Shown: positions 49,875-60,050, counted from the stretch's first letter. The stretch: 64,000 nt of DNA from Azospirillum baldaniorum (GCF_003119195.2 NZ_CP022254.1:1457001-1521000); one strand, 5' to 3'. The notes: a model not told the origin generated them from the sequence alone. Translations and numbers: made by a program.

Positions 49875-52274
49875 ATGTCCGCCACCACCGACCTCGACAT
49901 CGGGATTTCCGGCATGACCTGCGCCTCCTGCGTGGGGCGGGTGGAAAAGGCGCTGTCGCGCCTGCCGGGCGTCACCAACGTGTCGGTCAACCTCGCCACC
50001 GAGCGGGCGCGGGTCGCCTTCGCGGGCGATCCCGATCCGCGGGCGGTGGCGGAGGCCATCGAGAATGTCGGCTTCGAACCACAGAGGCAGGCGTTCGACC
50101 TGACCATCGGCGGCATGACCTGCGCCTCCTGCGTCGCGCGCGTCGAAAAGGCGCTGCTGCGCGTGCCGGGGGTGGAGTCCGCCGCCGTGAACCTCGCGAC
50201 GGAGCGGGCGCACGTCACCGCCTATGCCGGAACGGTGGACGCCGCCCGGCTGGCCGAAGCGGTGGAGATGACCGGCTTCACCGCCGCCCCCGTCGCCGAC
50301 ACCGATTCCGCCGCAGCGGCGGTGGAGGACCCGGCGCAGGATCGTAACCGGCGCGATCTCCGCCATGTGCTGATCGCCGCCGCGCTGTCGGCGCCGCTGG
50401 TCCTCGGCATGGCGGGGGATTTGCTGGGGCTGAACCTGATGCTGCCAGCCTGGGCGCAGTTCCTGCTGGCGACCCCGGTGCAGTTCTGGCTGGGCTGGCG
50501 CTTCTACCGGGCCGGCTTCATGGCGGCGCGCGCCGGGTCCGGCAACATGGATCTTCTGGTGGCGCTCGGCACCTCGGCGGCCTGGGGGCTCAGCGTCTAC
50601 ATGATGCTGACGGCGCATCCGAGCCATACGCCGCACCTCTATTTCGAGGCGTCGGCGGTGCTCATCACCTTCGTGCTGCTCGGCAAATGGCTGGAGGCCC
50701 GCGCCAAGGGCCGGACGGCGGCGGCGATCCGCGCGCTGATGCAGCTTCGCCCTGACACCGCCCGCGTCCGCCGCGATGGTGTGGAGGTGGAACTGCCCAT
50801 CGCCCAGGTGCGCGTCGGCGACCGCGTGGCGGTCCGTCCCGGCGAGCGCATCCCCGTGGACGGGCGCGTGGCGGAGGGGGCGGGCAGCGTCGACGAATCC
50901 ATGCTGACCGGCGAAAGCCTGCCGGTGGAGAAGACGCCGGGCTCCCGCGTCACCGGCGGATCGATCAACGTGGACGGGCTGCTGCTGGTCGAGACGGTGG
51001 CGGTGGGCGCCGAGACGATGCTCGCCAAGATCGTCCGCATGGTCGAGGGCGCCCAGGCGTCCAAGGCGCCGATCCAGCGGCTGGTCGACAAGGTGGCGGC
51101 GGTCTTCGTGCCGGTGGTGCTGGGCATCGCCGCGGTGACGCTGGTCGGCTGGTGGATCGGCACGGGGAACGTGGAAACCGCGATCATCACGGCGGTGTCG
51201 GTCCTGGTCATCGCCTGCCCCTGCGCGCTGGGCCTCGCCACGCCGACCGCCATCATGGTCGGCACCGGAGCGGCGGCCCGCCACGGCATCCTCATCAAGG
51301 ACGCGGAGGCGCTGGAGCACGCCCACGCCATCACCGCCGTGGCCTTCGACAAGACCGGCACGCTGACCGAGGGCAAGCCCCGCGTCACCGATCTGGTGCC
51401 CGTGGATGGCGTCGAGGAGGAGGAGCTTTTGCGGCTGGCCGCGGCGCTCCAGAGCGGCAGCGAGCATCCGCTGGCCCGCGCTGTCCGCGATCGCGCGGCG
51501 GAGCGCGGCGTGGCCGGCGTTGCGCCGGAGGGCTTCAAGGCGCTGGCCGGGCGCGGCGTGTCGGCCACCGTGGAGGGCCGCGCCCTTCTGCTGGGCAGCA
51601 AGCGGCTGATCGCGGAAAGCGGCCTGTCCGACGCGGGGCTGGAGGCGCGGGCGGCGGCGCTGGAATCCGCTGGGCGCACCGTGTCCTGGCTGGCCGAAAC
51701 GACGCCGGAGCGGCGCGTTCTGGGCCTCGTCGCTTTCGGCGAGACGGTGAAGGAGAGCGCCCGCGCCGCCGTCCGCTCCCTGAAGGCGCAGGGGGTGGAG
51801 ACGGTGATGGTCACCGGCGACAGTGCCGGGGCCGCCCGCGCGGTGGCCGCTGACCTGGGCATCGACCGCGTCTTCGCCGAGGTGCTGCCGGACGGCAAGG
51901 CCGAGGTGGTGGCGACGCTGAAGGCGGAGGGCAAAGTCGTCGGCATGGTCGGCGACGGCATCAACGACGCGCCCGCCCTGGCCGCCGCCGACGTCGGCAT
52001 CGCCATGGCGACCGGCACCGACGTTGCGATGCACACCGCCGGGGTCACGCTGATGCGCGGCGATCCTGCGTTGGTGGCCGGTTCCATCGACGTGTCGCGC
52101 CGCACCTATTCCAAGATCCGCCAAGGGTTGTTCTGGGCCTTCATCTACAATCTGGTGGGCATCCCGCTGGCGGCATCGGGCCTGCTCAGCCCGGTGCTGG
52201 CCGGGGCGGCGATGGCGCTGAGTTCGGTCAGCGTCGTCCTGAACGCCCTGTCGCTGCGGGGGTGGAAGCCATGA
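49875..52274 (+). CDS. copA: Cu(I)-exporting P1B-type ATPase
   Basis: A 799-aa copper pump with two N-terminal HMA domains (GMTCASC at residues 13-19 and 80-86). The P1B-1 transmembrane copper motif is CPC in VIACPCALGLATP; the phosphorylation site is DKTGTLTEGKP, and the hinge is GDGINDAPALAAADVG. HMA domain spacing and the YN/MSS tail (FIYNLVG..., AMALSSVSVVLNAL) fit Cu(I) export. The ATG at 49875, after AAGGACGG, is preferred over a TTG 24 bp upstream. The last 4 bp overlap cueR (ATGA), so pump and sensor are co-translated. Confidence 0.95.
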   Translation: MSATTDLDIGISGMTCASCVGRVEKALSRLPGVTNVSVNLATERARVAFAGDPDPRAVAEAIENVGFEPQRQAFDLTIGGMTCASCVARVEKALLRVPGVESAAVNLATERAHVTAYAGTVDAARLAEAVEMTGFTAAPVADTDSAAAAVEDPAQDRNRRDLRHVLIAAALSAPLVLGMAGDLLGLNLMLPAWAQFLLATPVQFWLGWRFYRAGFMAARAGSGNMDLLVALGTSAAWGLSVYMMLTAHPSHTPHLYFEASAVLITFVLLGKWLEARAKGRTAAAIRALMQLRPDTARVRRDGVEVELPIAQVRVGDRVAVRPGERIPVDGRVAEGAGSVDESMLTGESLPVEKTPGSRVTGGSINVDGLLLVETVAVGAETMLAKIVRMVEGAQASKAPIQRLVDKVAAVFVPVVLGIAAVTLVGWWIGTGNVETAIITAVSVLVIACPCALGLATPTAIMVGTGAAARHGILIKDAEALEHAHAITAVAFDKTGTLTEGKPRVTDLVPVDGVEEEELLRLAAALQSGSEHPLARAVRDRAAERGVAGVAPEGFKALAGRGVSATVEGRALLLGSKRLIAESGLSDAGLEARAAALESAGRTVSWLAETTPERRVLGLVAFGETVKESARAAVRSLKAQGVETVMVTGDSAGAARAVAADLGIDRVFAEVLPDGKAEVVATLKAEGKVVGMVGDGINDAPALAAADVGIAMATGTDVAMHTAGVTLMRGDPALVAGSIDVSRRTYSKIRQGLFWAFIYNLVGIPLAASGLLSPVLAGAAMALSSVSVVLNALSLRGWKP

Positions 52275-52708
52275 GCGTCGGCGGCATGACCATCGGGGAC
52301 GCGGCGAAGGCGTCCGGCGTCAACGCCAAGCTGATCCGCTACTACGAATCCATCGGCCTGATCCCCGAGGCCGGGCGGACGGCGTCCGGCTACCGCGTCT
52401 ATTCGCCCAGCGACGTGAACATCCTGCGCTTCGTCAAGCGGGCGCGGACGCTGGGCTTCAGCATCGAGCGCATCCAGATCCTGGTCGGGCTGTGGCAGGA
52501 CCGCAGCCGTTCCAGCGCCGAGGTGAAGCGGGTGGCGCTCGACCATGTGGCGGAGCTGGAGGCCAAGATCGCCGAGCTGCGCGCGATGAGCGACACGCTG
52601 AAGCATCTGGCCCACGCCTGCCACGGCGACGAGCGGCCGGATTGCCCGATCCTGCGGGATCTGGAGGAGGGTGGGGAATGCTGCCATGGGGCGGAGCGGG
52701 ATCAGTGA
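52271..52708 (+). CDS. cueR: Copper-responsive MerR-family regulator
   Basis: A 145-aa CueR. The HTH is MTIGDAAKASGVNAKLIRYYESIGLIPEAGR, and the metal loop near the C-terminus reads CHGDERPDC, with Cys117 and Cys125 separated by seven residues, exactly the CueR Cu(I) spacing. A second Cys-Cys-His (137-139) follows. It overlaps the copA stop codon, and CueR-type promoters lie ahead of both copZ and copA, so it is expected to activate both when Cu(I) rises. The 3' end is followed after 55 bp by the peptidase gene. Confidence 0.93.
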   Translation: MSVGGMTIGDAAKASGVNAKLIRYYESIGLIPEAGRTASGYRVYSPSDVNILRFVKRARTLGFSIERIQILVGLWQDRSRSSAEVKRVALDHVAELEAKIAELRAMSDTLKHLAHACHGDERPDCPILRDLEEGGECCHGAERDQ

Positions 52709-52763
52709 GGGCTTGGCATGCCTCCGCTGGCGCGGCGCAGCCCAAGCCTTATATTGCAGGGTC

Positions 52764-54713
52764 ATGCGCACCCTCCTCCTCGCCCTTTGCGGCATCCTCG
52801 CCGTCGCGCCCGGCTGGGCCGCCGGCCTGCACCATGACCTGACCGTCACGCTGGACCCCGCCGCGCGGCGGCTGGAGGTTGAGGACCGGCTGCGCCTGCC
52901 CGGCGGCACGCACCGGCTGCGGCTGGCGCCGGGGCTGGCGGTCGGCGAAGCCCGGCTCGACGGCAAGCCGGTGGCGGTGCGCGGCAACGCCCTGCCAGTC
53001 ACCGTTCCGGAGGGCGGCGGCGAGCTTCACCTGCGCTACGCCGGGACCTTGCCGCCCTTGACTCCGGAGTCGCGCGGTGGAGGTGGTGGGGCGGAGGGCG
53101 CCTATCTGCCCGCCGGCACCGGCTGGATTCCGACTCCCGAAAGCGGTGCGGCGGAGCCGCCCTCCTGGCGGCTGTCGGTTCGCGTGCCGGCGCCCTTCGT
53201 CGCGGTGGCGACGGGCCGTCTGGTCGAGGAGACGCGCGATGGCGCCGGCTACACCGCGATCTTCGCGGAGGAGCGCAGCGTCGAGGAGCCGTCGCTCTTC
53301 GCCGGGGCGTGGCAGGTGACGGAACGGATGCACAATGGTCTTCGTCTCCGCACCTACTTCCATCCGGAACAGGCCCCGCTGGCCGACGAGTATCTGGACC
53401 TCAGCGCCCGGACCATCGACGTGCAGGCGGCGCGGATCGGTGCCTATCCCTTCGCCGGTTTCGCCATCCTCTCGGCGCCGCTGCCCGTCGGGCTGGGCTT
53501 CCCCGGCCTGACCTACATCGGGCGGCAGGTGATGCCGCTGCCCTTCATCCGCGCCCAGTCGCTGCCCCACGAGATCCTGCACAACTGGTGGGGCAACGGC
53601 GTGCGCGTCGGCGACAGCGGCATCTGGCCCGGCAACTGGTCGGAGGGGTTGACCACCTTCTTGGCCGACTACGCGGCGGCGGAGGCGCGTGGCGAGGATG
53701 CGGCACGGGCCATGCGGCTGGACTGGCTGCGCGACTACGCCGCCCTTCCGGCGGAGCGCGATTCCGCCCTGACCGATTTCCGCGCCAAGGTCCACGACGC
53801 CGCCCAGATCGTCGGCTACGGCAAGGCGGCGATGCTGTTCCACATGCTGCGCGCCGAGATCGGGAGGGACGCCTTCGACGCGGGCATCCGCCGCTTCTGG
53901 GAGGAGAAGCGCTTTCAGGACGCGGGGTGGGACGATCTGCGCCACGCTTTCGAAGCGGCGTCGGAGCGGGACCTCAAAGCCTTTTTCGAACAATGGCTGA
54001 CCCGCGTGGGGGCGCCGACGCTGGAACTGGTGCAAGCGAGAGCCGACGGCGACCGGGTGGCACTGACCCTGCGCCAGGGCGAGCCGGCCTATGGCCTGAC
54101 CGTGCCGGTGGAGGTGCAGACCGTGGCGGGGACGGAGCGCCATACCATCCGCCTCGACGGGAATGAGGCCACCGTGACGATCCCGGCCGCCACAGCACCG
54201 CGGGCGCTGGCGGTCGATCCCGGCTTCGGCCTGTTCCGCCGTCTGGCGCCGGGGGAGGCGCCGCCGACTCTGCGCGACGTGACGCTGGACCACGCGGCCA
54301 CCACCGTCATCGCCACCGCTGACGGCCCGGCCGCCGAGGCCGCCCGCACGCTGGCCGAGCGTCTGGCCGATGGCAAACCGCGCATTGCCGCCGCGGACCG
54401 CGCCGACCCCGCCGGCCCGCTTGCCGTGATCGGGACGGCGGGGGAGGTCGACCGGCTGCTGGCCCGGCTTGGCCTGCCGCCGCTGCCGGACAGCCTCAAG
54501 GGTCGCGGCACGGCGCGGGTGTGGACCGCAAGAACCCCGCAGGGCCGCCCGCTGCTGGCGGTGGCCGCGGACGACGCGGCGGCGCTGCAGGCGCTGCTGC
54601 GCCCGTTGCCCCATTACGGCCGGCAGAGCTGGCTGGTCTTCGAGGGCGCCCGCGCCGTTGACCGCGGCGTATGGCCCGCCGGCGGCAGCCCCCTGCGTGT
54701 GTCTTTCGAGTAG
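52764..54713 (+). CDS. M1-family-like metallopeptidase, periplasmic
   Basis: A 649-aa secreted protein. The signal peptide MRTLLLALCGILAVAPGWA precedes GLHHDLTVTLDP. The zinc site is LPHEILHNWWGN (HEILH at 269-273) with a third ligand in NWSEGLTTF (Glu294); the H-to-E spacing is 20, slightly longer than the usual 18. The GAMEN exopeptidase motif is absent (GLGFPGLTYIG at that place), so aminopeptidase activity is uncertain. After the catalytic part there is a long C-terminal region (about 420-649) with beta structure but no recognised domain. It may share a transcript with cueR. Confidence 0.82.
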   Translation: MRTLLLALCGILAVAPGWAAGLHHDLTVTLDPAARRLEVEDRLRLPGGTHRLRLAPGLAVGEARLDGKPVAVRGNALPVTVPEGGGELHLRYAGTLPPLTPESRGGGGGAEGAYLPAGTGWIPTPESGAAEPPSWRLSVRVPAPFVAVATGRLVEETRDGAGYTAIFAEERSVEEPSLFAGAWQVTERMHNGLRLRTYFHPEQAPLADEYLDLSARTIDVQAARIGAYPFAGFAILSAPLPVGLGFPGLTYIGRQVMPLPFIRAQSLPHEILHNWWGNGVRVGDSGIWPGNWSEGLTTFLADYAAAEARGEDAARAMRLDWLRDYAALPAERDSALTDFRAKVHDAAQIVGYGKAAMLFHMLRAEIGRDAFDAGIRRFWEEKRFQDAGWDDLRHAFEAASERDLKAFFEQWLTRVGAPTLELVQARADGDRVALTLRQGEPAYGLTVPVEVQTVAGTERHTIRLDGNEATVTIPAATAPRALAVDPGFGLFRRLAPGEAPPTLRDVTLDHAATTVIATADGPAAEAARTLAERLADGKPRIAAADRADPAGPLAVIGTAGEVDRLLARLGLPPLPDSLKGRGTARVWTARTPQGRPLLAVAADDAAALQALLRPLPHYGRQSWLVFEGARAVDRGVWPAGGSPLRVSFE

Positions 54714-54809
54714 TTTCGCCCGCCCTTCCTCTGTCCATGGAGCATACCCCGCCTTTGCCTGTTGTAGGGGAAACGGCGCGCGATGCGCGCGTTCTGCGGG
54801 AGAATGCAC

Positions 54810-55451
54810 ATGTCTCGGATGACGAAGACTTTCCTCGGAACCCTGGCCGGTGTCGGCGTGGCGGCGCTGGTGGCCCTGCCCGCGGCGGCGGCCCCCGGCG
54901 ACATCCACACGGTGACCGGCGAGAAGGTCAACCTGCGCGCGGCCCCGTCCGACAACGCCTCGGTCCGCTCCACCGTCACCCGCGGTGACGAGGTGATCGA
55001 GCTGAAGCAGGAGGGCAACTGGATCGGCGTGCGCTCGATGCGCACCGGCGAGGAAGGCTGGGTCTTCGGCGACCTCGTGAAGCGGCAGACGCCGAGCACG
55101 CTGGGCGGCGCGTCGTCCGCGGCGTCGGACGCCGGGTTCGGGCGCATCTCCTCGGGCTTCGACGGGTTGATGGCCGGCATCAACAACCAGCTCGGCTACC
55201 GCTTCGCGGAGCGGGTGGAGCAGTCGGGCAACGGCGCGCTGCGCGTCATCCCGACCCAGGAATGGCTCTACAACACCAGCCGCGAGGCCAAGATCTACGC
55301 GGCGCTGGCGCTCTACGAGATGTGGAAGAACCACAACAACGGGCGTCCGGTCAGCGTGGCGCTGGGCTCCCCCGGCTCCTCCGCCATCGGCATCGAGGAT
55401 TCGGGGCGGGGTCCGGAGCTGTCGCTGCCCGTGATGGGCGCTTCGAAGTAA
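54810..55451 (+). CDS. Secreted SH3-domain protein
   Basis: A 213-aa exported protein. MSRMTKTFLGTLAGVGVAALVALPAAAAPG is a signal peptide; a bacterial SH3 domain follows (EKVNLRAAPSDNASVRSTVTRGDEVIELKQEGNWIGVRSMRTGEEGWVFGDLVK, about 38-90). The remaining 120 residues have a conserved-looking but unassigned sequence (YNTSREAKIYAALALYEMWKNHNNG). SH3b domains usually bind peptidoglycan or metal ions. GGGAGA stands 8 bp before the ATG. A perfect 11-bp stem terminates the gene. Confidence 0.83.
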   Translation: MSRMTKTFLGTLAGVGVAALVALPAAAAPGDIHTVTGEKVNLRAAPSDNASVRSTVTRGDEVIELKQEGNWIGVRSMRTGEEGWVFGDLVKRQTPSTLGGASSAASDAGFGRISSGFDGLMAGINNQLGYRFAERVEQSGNGALRVIPTQEWLYNTSREAKIYAALALYEMWKNHNNGRPVSVALGSPGSSAIGIEDSGRGPELSLPVMGASK

Positions 55452-55460
55452 GGCGTTCAC

Positions 55461-55500
55461 GGCGCGGCGGGCGTGATGCCGTCCCGCCGCGCCCCATTCT
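55461..55500 (+). terminator. Hairpin terminator between the SH3 gene and hypD
   Basis: GGCGCGGCGGG (55461-55471) and CCCGCCGCGCC (55483-55493) form a perfect 11-bp stem with an 11-nt loop, followed by CCATTCT. It starts 10 bp after the SH3 stop codon. Confidence 0.65.
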
Positions 55501-55513
55501 TGATCCGCATCAA
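55500..55513. promoter_or_regulatory. FNR/FixK-type box upstream of hypD
   Basis: TTGATCCGCATCAA matches the FNR/FixK consensus TTGAT-N4-ATCAA exactly. It is 59 bp before the hypD start, a suitable place for a class II activated promoter (box centred near -41). I found no other exact copy in the intergenic regions I checked. Confidence 0.85.
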
Positions 55514-55572
55514 CGCCAGCGCTCCCCGCCGCCGTCCAAATGCCGTGACGGCAGGCGGAAGGGGCTGGAGCG

Positions 55573-56712
55573 ATGAAGTACGTCGATGAATTCCGGGACG
55601 CGGCGCTGGCCCGCGGCATTGCCGCCGCCATCGCGCGGGAGGCGGCCACCGGGCGGACCTATCACCTGATGGAGTTCTGCGGCGGCCACACCCACGCGGT
55701 GTCCCGCTACGGCATCCCCGACCTGCTGCCGGACAACGTGCGGATGATCCATGGGCCGGGCTGTCCGGTCTGCGTCCTGCCGGTGGGGCGGATCGACGAC
55801 GCCATCGCCATCGCGCGCCAGCCCGGCGTGATCCTGTGCACCTACGGCGACGTGCTGCGCGTGCCGGGATCGGGACGGGTCAGCCTGCTGAAGGCGAAGG
55901 CCGAGGGGGCGGACGTGCGGATGGTCCTGTCGACCATGGACGCCCTGCGCATCGCCGAGGAGAACCCGGACCGTGAGGTCGTCTTCTTCGCCATCGGCTT
56001 CGAGACGACCACCCCGCCGACCGCGGTGGCCGTCCACGCCGCCCAGGCCAAGGGTCTGAGGAATTTCAGCGTCTTCTGCAACCACGTCCTGACCCCCGCG
56101 GCCATCCGGGGCATCATGGACAGCCCGGAGGTGCGGGAGATGGGCACGCTGCCACTCGACGGCATCGTCGGGCCGGCGCATGTCTCCGTGGTCATCGGCA
56201 GCCGCCCCTACGAGTTCGTGGCGGAGGCTTACGGCAAGCCGGTGGTGATCGCCGGGTTCGAGCCGCTGGACGTGCTCCAGGCCATCCTGATGCTGATCCG
56301 TCAGGTCAACGAGAGGCGGGCGGTGGTGGAGAACCAGTTCACCCGCGCGGTGACCCCGGAGGGCAACCGGAAGGCCCAGCGGCTCGTCGCCGACACCTTC
56401 GACGTGCGATCCGGCTTCGAATGGCGGGGCCTCGGCTCGCTTCCCGACAGCGGCCTGCGGTTGAAGGAGGAGTTTGCCGCCTTCGACGCCGAGCGGCGCT
56501 TCTCCGTACCGGGCCGCGCGGTGCCCGACCACAAGGGCTGCGAGTGCGGCGATATTCTGCGCGGGGTGAAGAAACCCAGCGATTGCAAGTTGTTCGGCAC
56601 CGTCTGCACGCCGGAGAACCCGATGGGTTCCTGCATGGTGTCGGCGGAAGGGGGATGCGCCGCCCATTACACCTACGGCCGATTCCGCGACCACCGATTG
56701 GCGGTGCCGTAA
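55573..56712 (+). CDS. hypD: [NiFe] hydrogenase maturation protein HypD
   Basis: A 379-aa HypD. It works with HypC in inserting the Fe(CN)2CO group into [NiFe] hydrogenase. The key cysteines are present: Cys36 in MEFCGGHTHAV, Cys64 and Cys67 in HGPGCPVCVLP, and the [4Fe-4S] cluster region CECGDILRGVKKPSDCKLFG with later GSCMVSAEGGCAAHY. GFETTTPPTAVAV is also typical. No other hyp or hydrogenase gene lies in the window, so hypD stands alone behind an FNR/FixK box, an unusual arrangement, as it is usually within hypABCDEF clusters. It may have been displaced from them. Confidence 0.95.
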   Translation: MKYVDEFRDAALARGIAAAIAREAATGRTYHLMEFCGGHTHAVSRYGIPDLLPDNVRMIHGPGCPVCVLPVGRIDDAIAIARQPGVILCTYGDVLRVPGSGRVSLLKAKAEGADVRMVLSTMDALRIAEENPDREVVFFAIGFETTTPPTAVAVHAAQAKGLRNFSVFCNHVLTPAAIRGIMDSPEVREMGTLPLDGIVGPAHVSVVIGSRPYEFVAEAYGKPVVIAGFEPLDVLQAILMLIRQVNERRAVVENQFTRAVTPEGNRKAQRLVADTFDVRSGFEWRGLGSLPDSGLRLKEEFAAFDAERRFSVPGRAVPDHKGCECGDILRGVKKPSDCKLFGTVCTPENPMGSCMVSAEGGCAAHYTYGRFRDHRLAVP

Positions 56713-56856
56713 CCGTTGGTTTCAACCACAAACGGTTTGTCACGAAATATTTCGTCGGGGAAGCTATTCGCCCTTTGCACGGCTAACCTTTTGCGGGGGT
56801 TCGGAGGACGCTGATAGGTTCCTTCCTGAACAAAAGAACAGGAGGGGACTTCCCGT

Positions 56857-57945
<1,089 letters not shown>

Positions 57946-57953
57946 GGGAGGAT

Positions 57954-57979
57954 CGGTGCGGCGCTGCGGCGCCGCACCG
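57954..57979. terminator. Hairpin between the TRAP gene and the 70-aa gene
   Basis: CGGTGCGGCGC (57954-57964) and GCGCCGCACCG (57969-57979) form a perfect 11-bp stem with a TGCG loop between two converging genes. No clear T-run follows, so it may be a bidirectional pause or stability element. Confidence 0.6.
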
Positions 57980-57988
57980 CTTCGGCCG

Positions 57989-58201
57989 CTACTGGGCGGC
58001 CAGCTTCTGGGACAGGCGTTGCAAATCCTGCGACGCGCGGTCGGCGATGCGCTGGGCGGCCACCAGCGTGTCCGTCAGAGTGCCGACGTCCGGCGCGATC
58101 TCGCCCGCGGCGTCGGACATCTCGTCCAGGGCCTTCACCGCGGTGTCGATCAGGCGGATGACCAGCCCCGCGGGGCCGTCGGCGTTGTCGTACCCAGCCA
58201 T
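57989..58201 (-). CDS. Small helical protein (70 aa)
   Basis: The ATG follows GGAG and ATTTTGGA spacing typical of a ribosome site. The product MAGYDNADGPAGLVIRLIDT continues as one long amphipathic helix with heptad-like spacing (LVAAQRIADRASQDLQRLSQ), so a coiled coil is likely. No signal peptide. It converges on the TRAP gene across a hairpin and lies upstream of the structured hairpin array at 58321. Not recognised; its size and helical nature would suit an adaptor, but that is a guess. Confidence 0.6.
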   Translation of the reverse strand: MAGYDNADGPAGLVIRLIDTAVKALDEMSDAAGEIAPDVGTLTDTLVAAQRIADRASQDLQRLSQKLAAQ

Positions 58202-58320
58202 TCCAAAATCTCCATGGTTGCGCAACCCAGCCCGAACGACACGGACACAAGTTTCCATGGAGGGGGCGGCCCGCGCAAGCCGCTTGTTGCGGTGCACGCG
58301 TTCCCGCCCCGGCCGGCGTT

Positions 58321-58433
58321 AAAGCGGATTGCGATCCGCTTTGGACCGCGACGGCGGTCCCGGTCGCACATGCGACCGGAGCCCGCCGGCAAATGAGGCG
58401 ATATGAGTCTAAAGCGAACGAAAGTTCGCTTTA
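58321..58433. repeat. Array of four tight hairpins
   Basis: Four stem-loops lie in 113 bp: AAAGCGGAT-TGCG-ATCCGCTTT (58321-58342), GGACCGC-GACG-GCGGTCC (58343-58360), CCGGTCGCA-CA-TGCGACCGG (58360-58379) and AAAGCGAAC-GAAA-GTTCGCTTT (58411-58432). All stems are perfect. The last one contains the TAA stop of the ABC-F gene, so it can act as that gene's terminator; its GAAA loop is a stable tetraloop. AAAGCG and CGCTTT at the ends of the first and last units suggest a composite element. Confidence 0.85.
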
Positions 58434-60050
58434 GTGGATGCCCGGGGCTTCCTGTCCGGTGCTCGCCACATACTCGGTGTAGCCGCCGCCGTACTGGTGG
58501 ATGCCCTCCGGAGTCAGCTCCAGCACCCGGTTCGACAGGGCCGCCAGGAAATGGCGGTCGTGCGAGACGAACAGCATGGTGCCCTCATAGGCGCCCAGCG
58601 CCGAGATCAGCATCTGCTTGGTGTCGAGGTCGAGGTGGTTGGTCGGCTCGTCCAGCACCAGGAAGTTGGGCGGGTTGAACAGCATGGTCGCCATGACCAT
58701 CCGGGCCTTCTCGCCGCCGGACAGGACGCGGCACTTCTTCTCCACATCGTCGCCGGAGAAGCCGAAGCAGCCGGCCAGAGCGCGCAGCGACCCCTGGCTC
58801 GCCTGCGGGAAGGAGGCCTCCAGCGATTCGAAGATCGTCTTGTCGCCGTCGAGCAGGTCCATGGCGTGCTGGGAGAAATAGCCCATGCGCACGCTGCCGC
58901 CGACCGCGACGGTGCCGCTGTCCGGCTCGGTCGCGCCGGCCACCAGCTTCAGCAGCGTCGACTTGCCGGCGCCGTTGACGCCCATGACGCACCAGCGCTC
59001 CTTGCGGCGGATCGTCAGGTCCAGCCCCTCGTAGATGGTCCGGCTGCCGTAGCCCTTGTGCACATTCTTCAGCACCGCGACGTCGTCGCCGGAGCGCGGG
59101 GCTGGCGGGAAGTCGAAGGTCACGATCTGGCGGCGCTTGGGCGGCTCGAACCGCTCGATCTTGTCGAGCTTCTTCACCCGGCTCTGGACTTGGCTGGCGT
59201 GCGAGGCGCGGGCCTTGAAGCGCTCGATGAACTTCAGCTCCTTGGCCAGCATGGCCTGCTGGCGCTCGAACTGGGCCTCCTGCTGCTTCTCGCGCAGCGC
59301 CCGCTGGCGCTCGTAGAAGCCGTAGTCGCCGGAGTAGCTGGTCAGCGACCCGCTGTCGATCTCGATGATCTTGTTGACGATGCGGTTCATGAACTCGCGG
59401 TCGTGCGAGGTCATCAGCAGGGCGCCCTCGAAGCCCTTCAGGAAGCCTTCCAGCCAGATCAGGCTTTCGATGTCCAGATGGTTGCTCGGTTCGTCGAGCA
59501 GCATGACCTCGGGCCGCATCAGCAGGATGCGGGCCAGCGCCACGCGCATCTTCCAGCCGCCGGACAGCATGCCGACGTCCATGTCCATCATTTCCTGACT
59601 GAAGCTGAGGCCGGCGAGCACCTCGCGCGCCTTGCCCTCCAGCTCGTAGCCGCCCAGCTCGTCGAAGCGGGCCTGGACCTCGCCGTAGCGCTCGATGATG
59701 GCGTCCATCTCGTCGGCGCGGTCGGGGTCGGCCATGGCGGCTTCCAGCTCGGCCAGCTCGGCGGCGACGGTGCTGACCGGGCCGGCACCGTCCATCACCT
59801 CGGCGACGGCGGAGCGGCCGGACATCTCGCCGACGTCCTGGTTGAAGTAGCCGATGGTCGCCTGCTTCTCGATCGCTACCTGACCGGTGTCCGGCAAATC
59901 CTCGCCGGTGATCATGCGGAACAGCGTCGTCTTGCCCGCCCCGTTGGGACCGACCAGCCCGATCTTTTCGCCCCGGTTCAACGCCGCCGATGCTTCGAGG
60001 AAGAGGATTCGGTGACCATTCTGCTTGCTGATGTTGTCGAAGCGGATCAT
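58431..60050 (-). CDS. ABC-F family ATPase (YbiT-like)
   Basis: A 539-aa soluble protein with two ABC domains and no membrane segment. First domain: Walker A GPNGAGKTT (36 region), signature LSGGWKMRVALARIL; second: Walker A GVNGAGKST, signature LSGGEKARMVMATMLF. The linker between them (P-site tRNA-interaction motif) is basic and helical (EAQFERQQAMLAKELKFIERF). ABC-F proteins act on ribosomes; this length without a C-terminal coiled coil suits the YbiT group rather than Uup. The stop codon is embedded in a hairpin. It is divergent from the AraC gene, with 122 bp between starts. Confidence 0.9.
   Translation of the reverse strand: MIRFDNISKQNGHRILFLEASAALNRGEKIGLVGPNGAGKTTLFRMITGEDLPDTGQVAIEKQATIGYFNQDVGEMSGRSAVAEVMDGAGPVSTVAAELAELEAAMADPDRADEMDAIIERYGEVQARFDELGGYELEGKAREVLAGLSFSQEMMDMDVGMLSGGWKMRVALARILLMRPEVMLLDEPSNHLDIESLIWLEGFLKGFEGALLMTSHDREFMNRIVNKIIEIDSGSLTSYSGDYGFYERQRALREKQQEAQFERQQAMLAKELKFIERFKARASHASQVQSRVKKLDKIERFEPPKRRQIVTFDFPPAPRSGDDVAVLKNVHKGYGSRTIYEGLDLTIRRKERWCVMGVNGAGKSTLLKLVAGATEPDSGTVAVGGSVRMGYFSQHAMDLLDGDKTIFESLEASFPQASQGSLRALAGCFGFSGDDVEKKCRVLSGGEKARMVMATMLFNPPNFLVLDEPTNHLDLDTKQMLISALGAYEGTMLFVSHDRHFLAALSNRVLELTPEGIHQYGGGYTEYVASTGQEAPGIH

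Noticed and set aside
49392..52124. 910-codon minus-strand frame opposite copA
   Set aside because: Antisense to copA and copZ; the translation is His/Arg/Gln-rich without domains, while the plus strand shows full P-type ATPase motifs.
52749..55649. 966-codon minus-strand frame opposite the peptidase and SH3 genes
   Set aside because: Antisense shadow in high-GC DNA; no ribosome site or recognisable motif, and it would cover two good genes with signal peptides.
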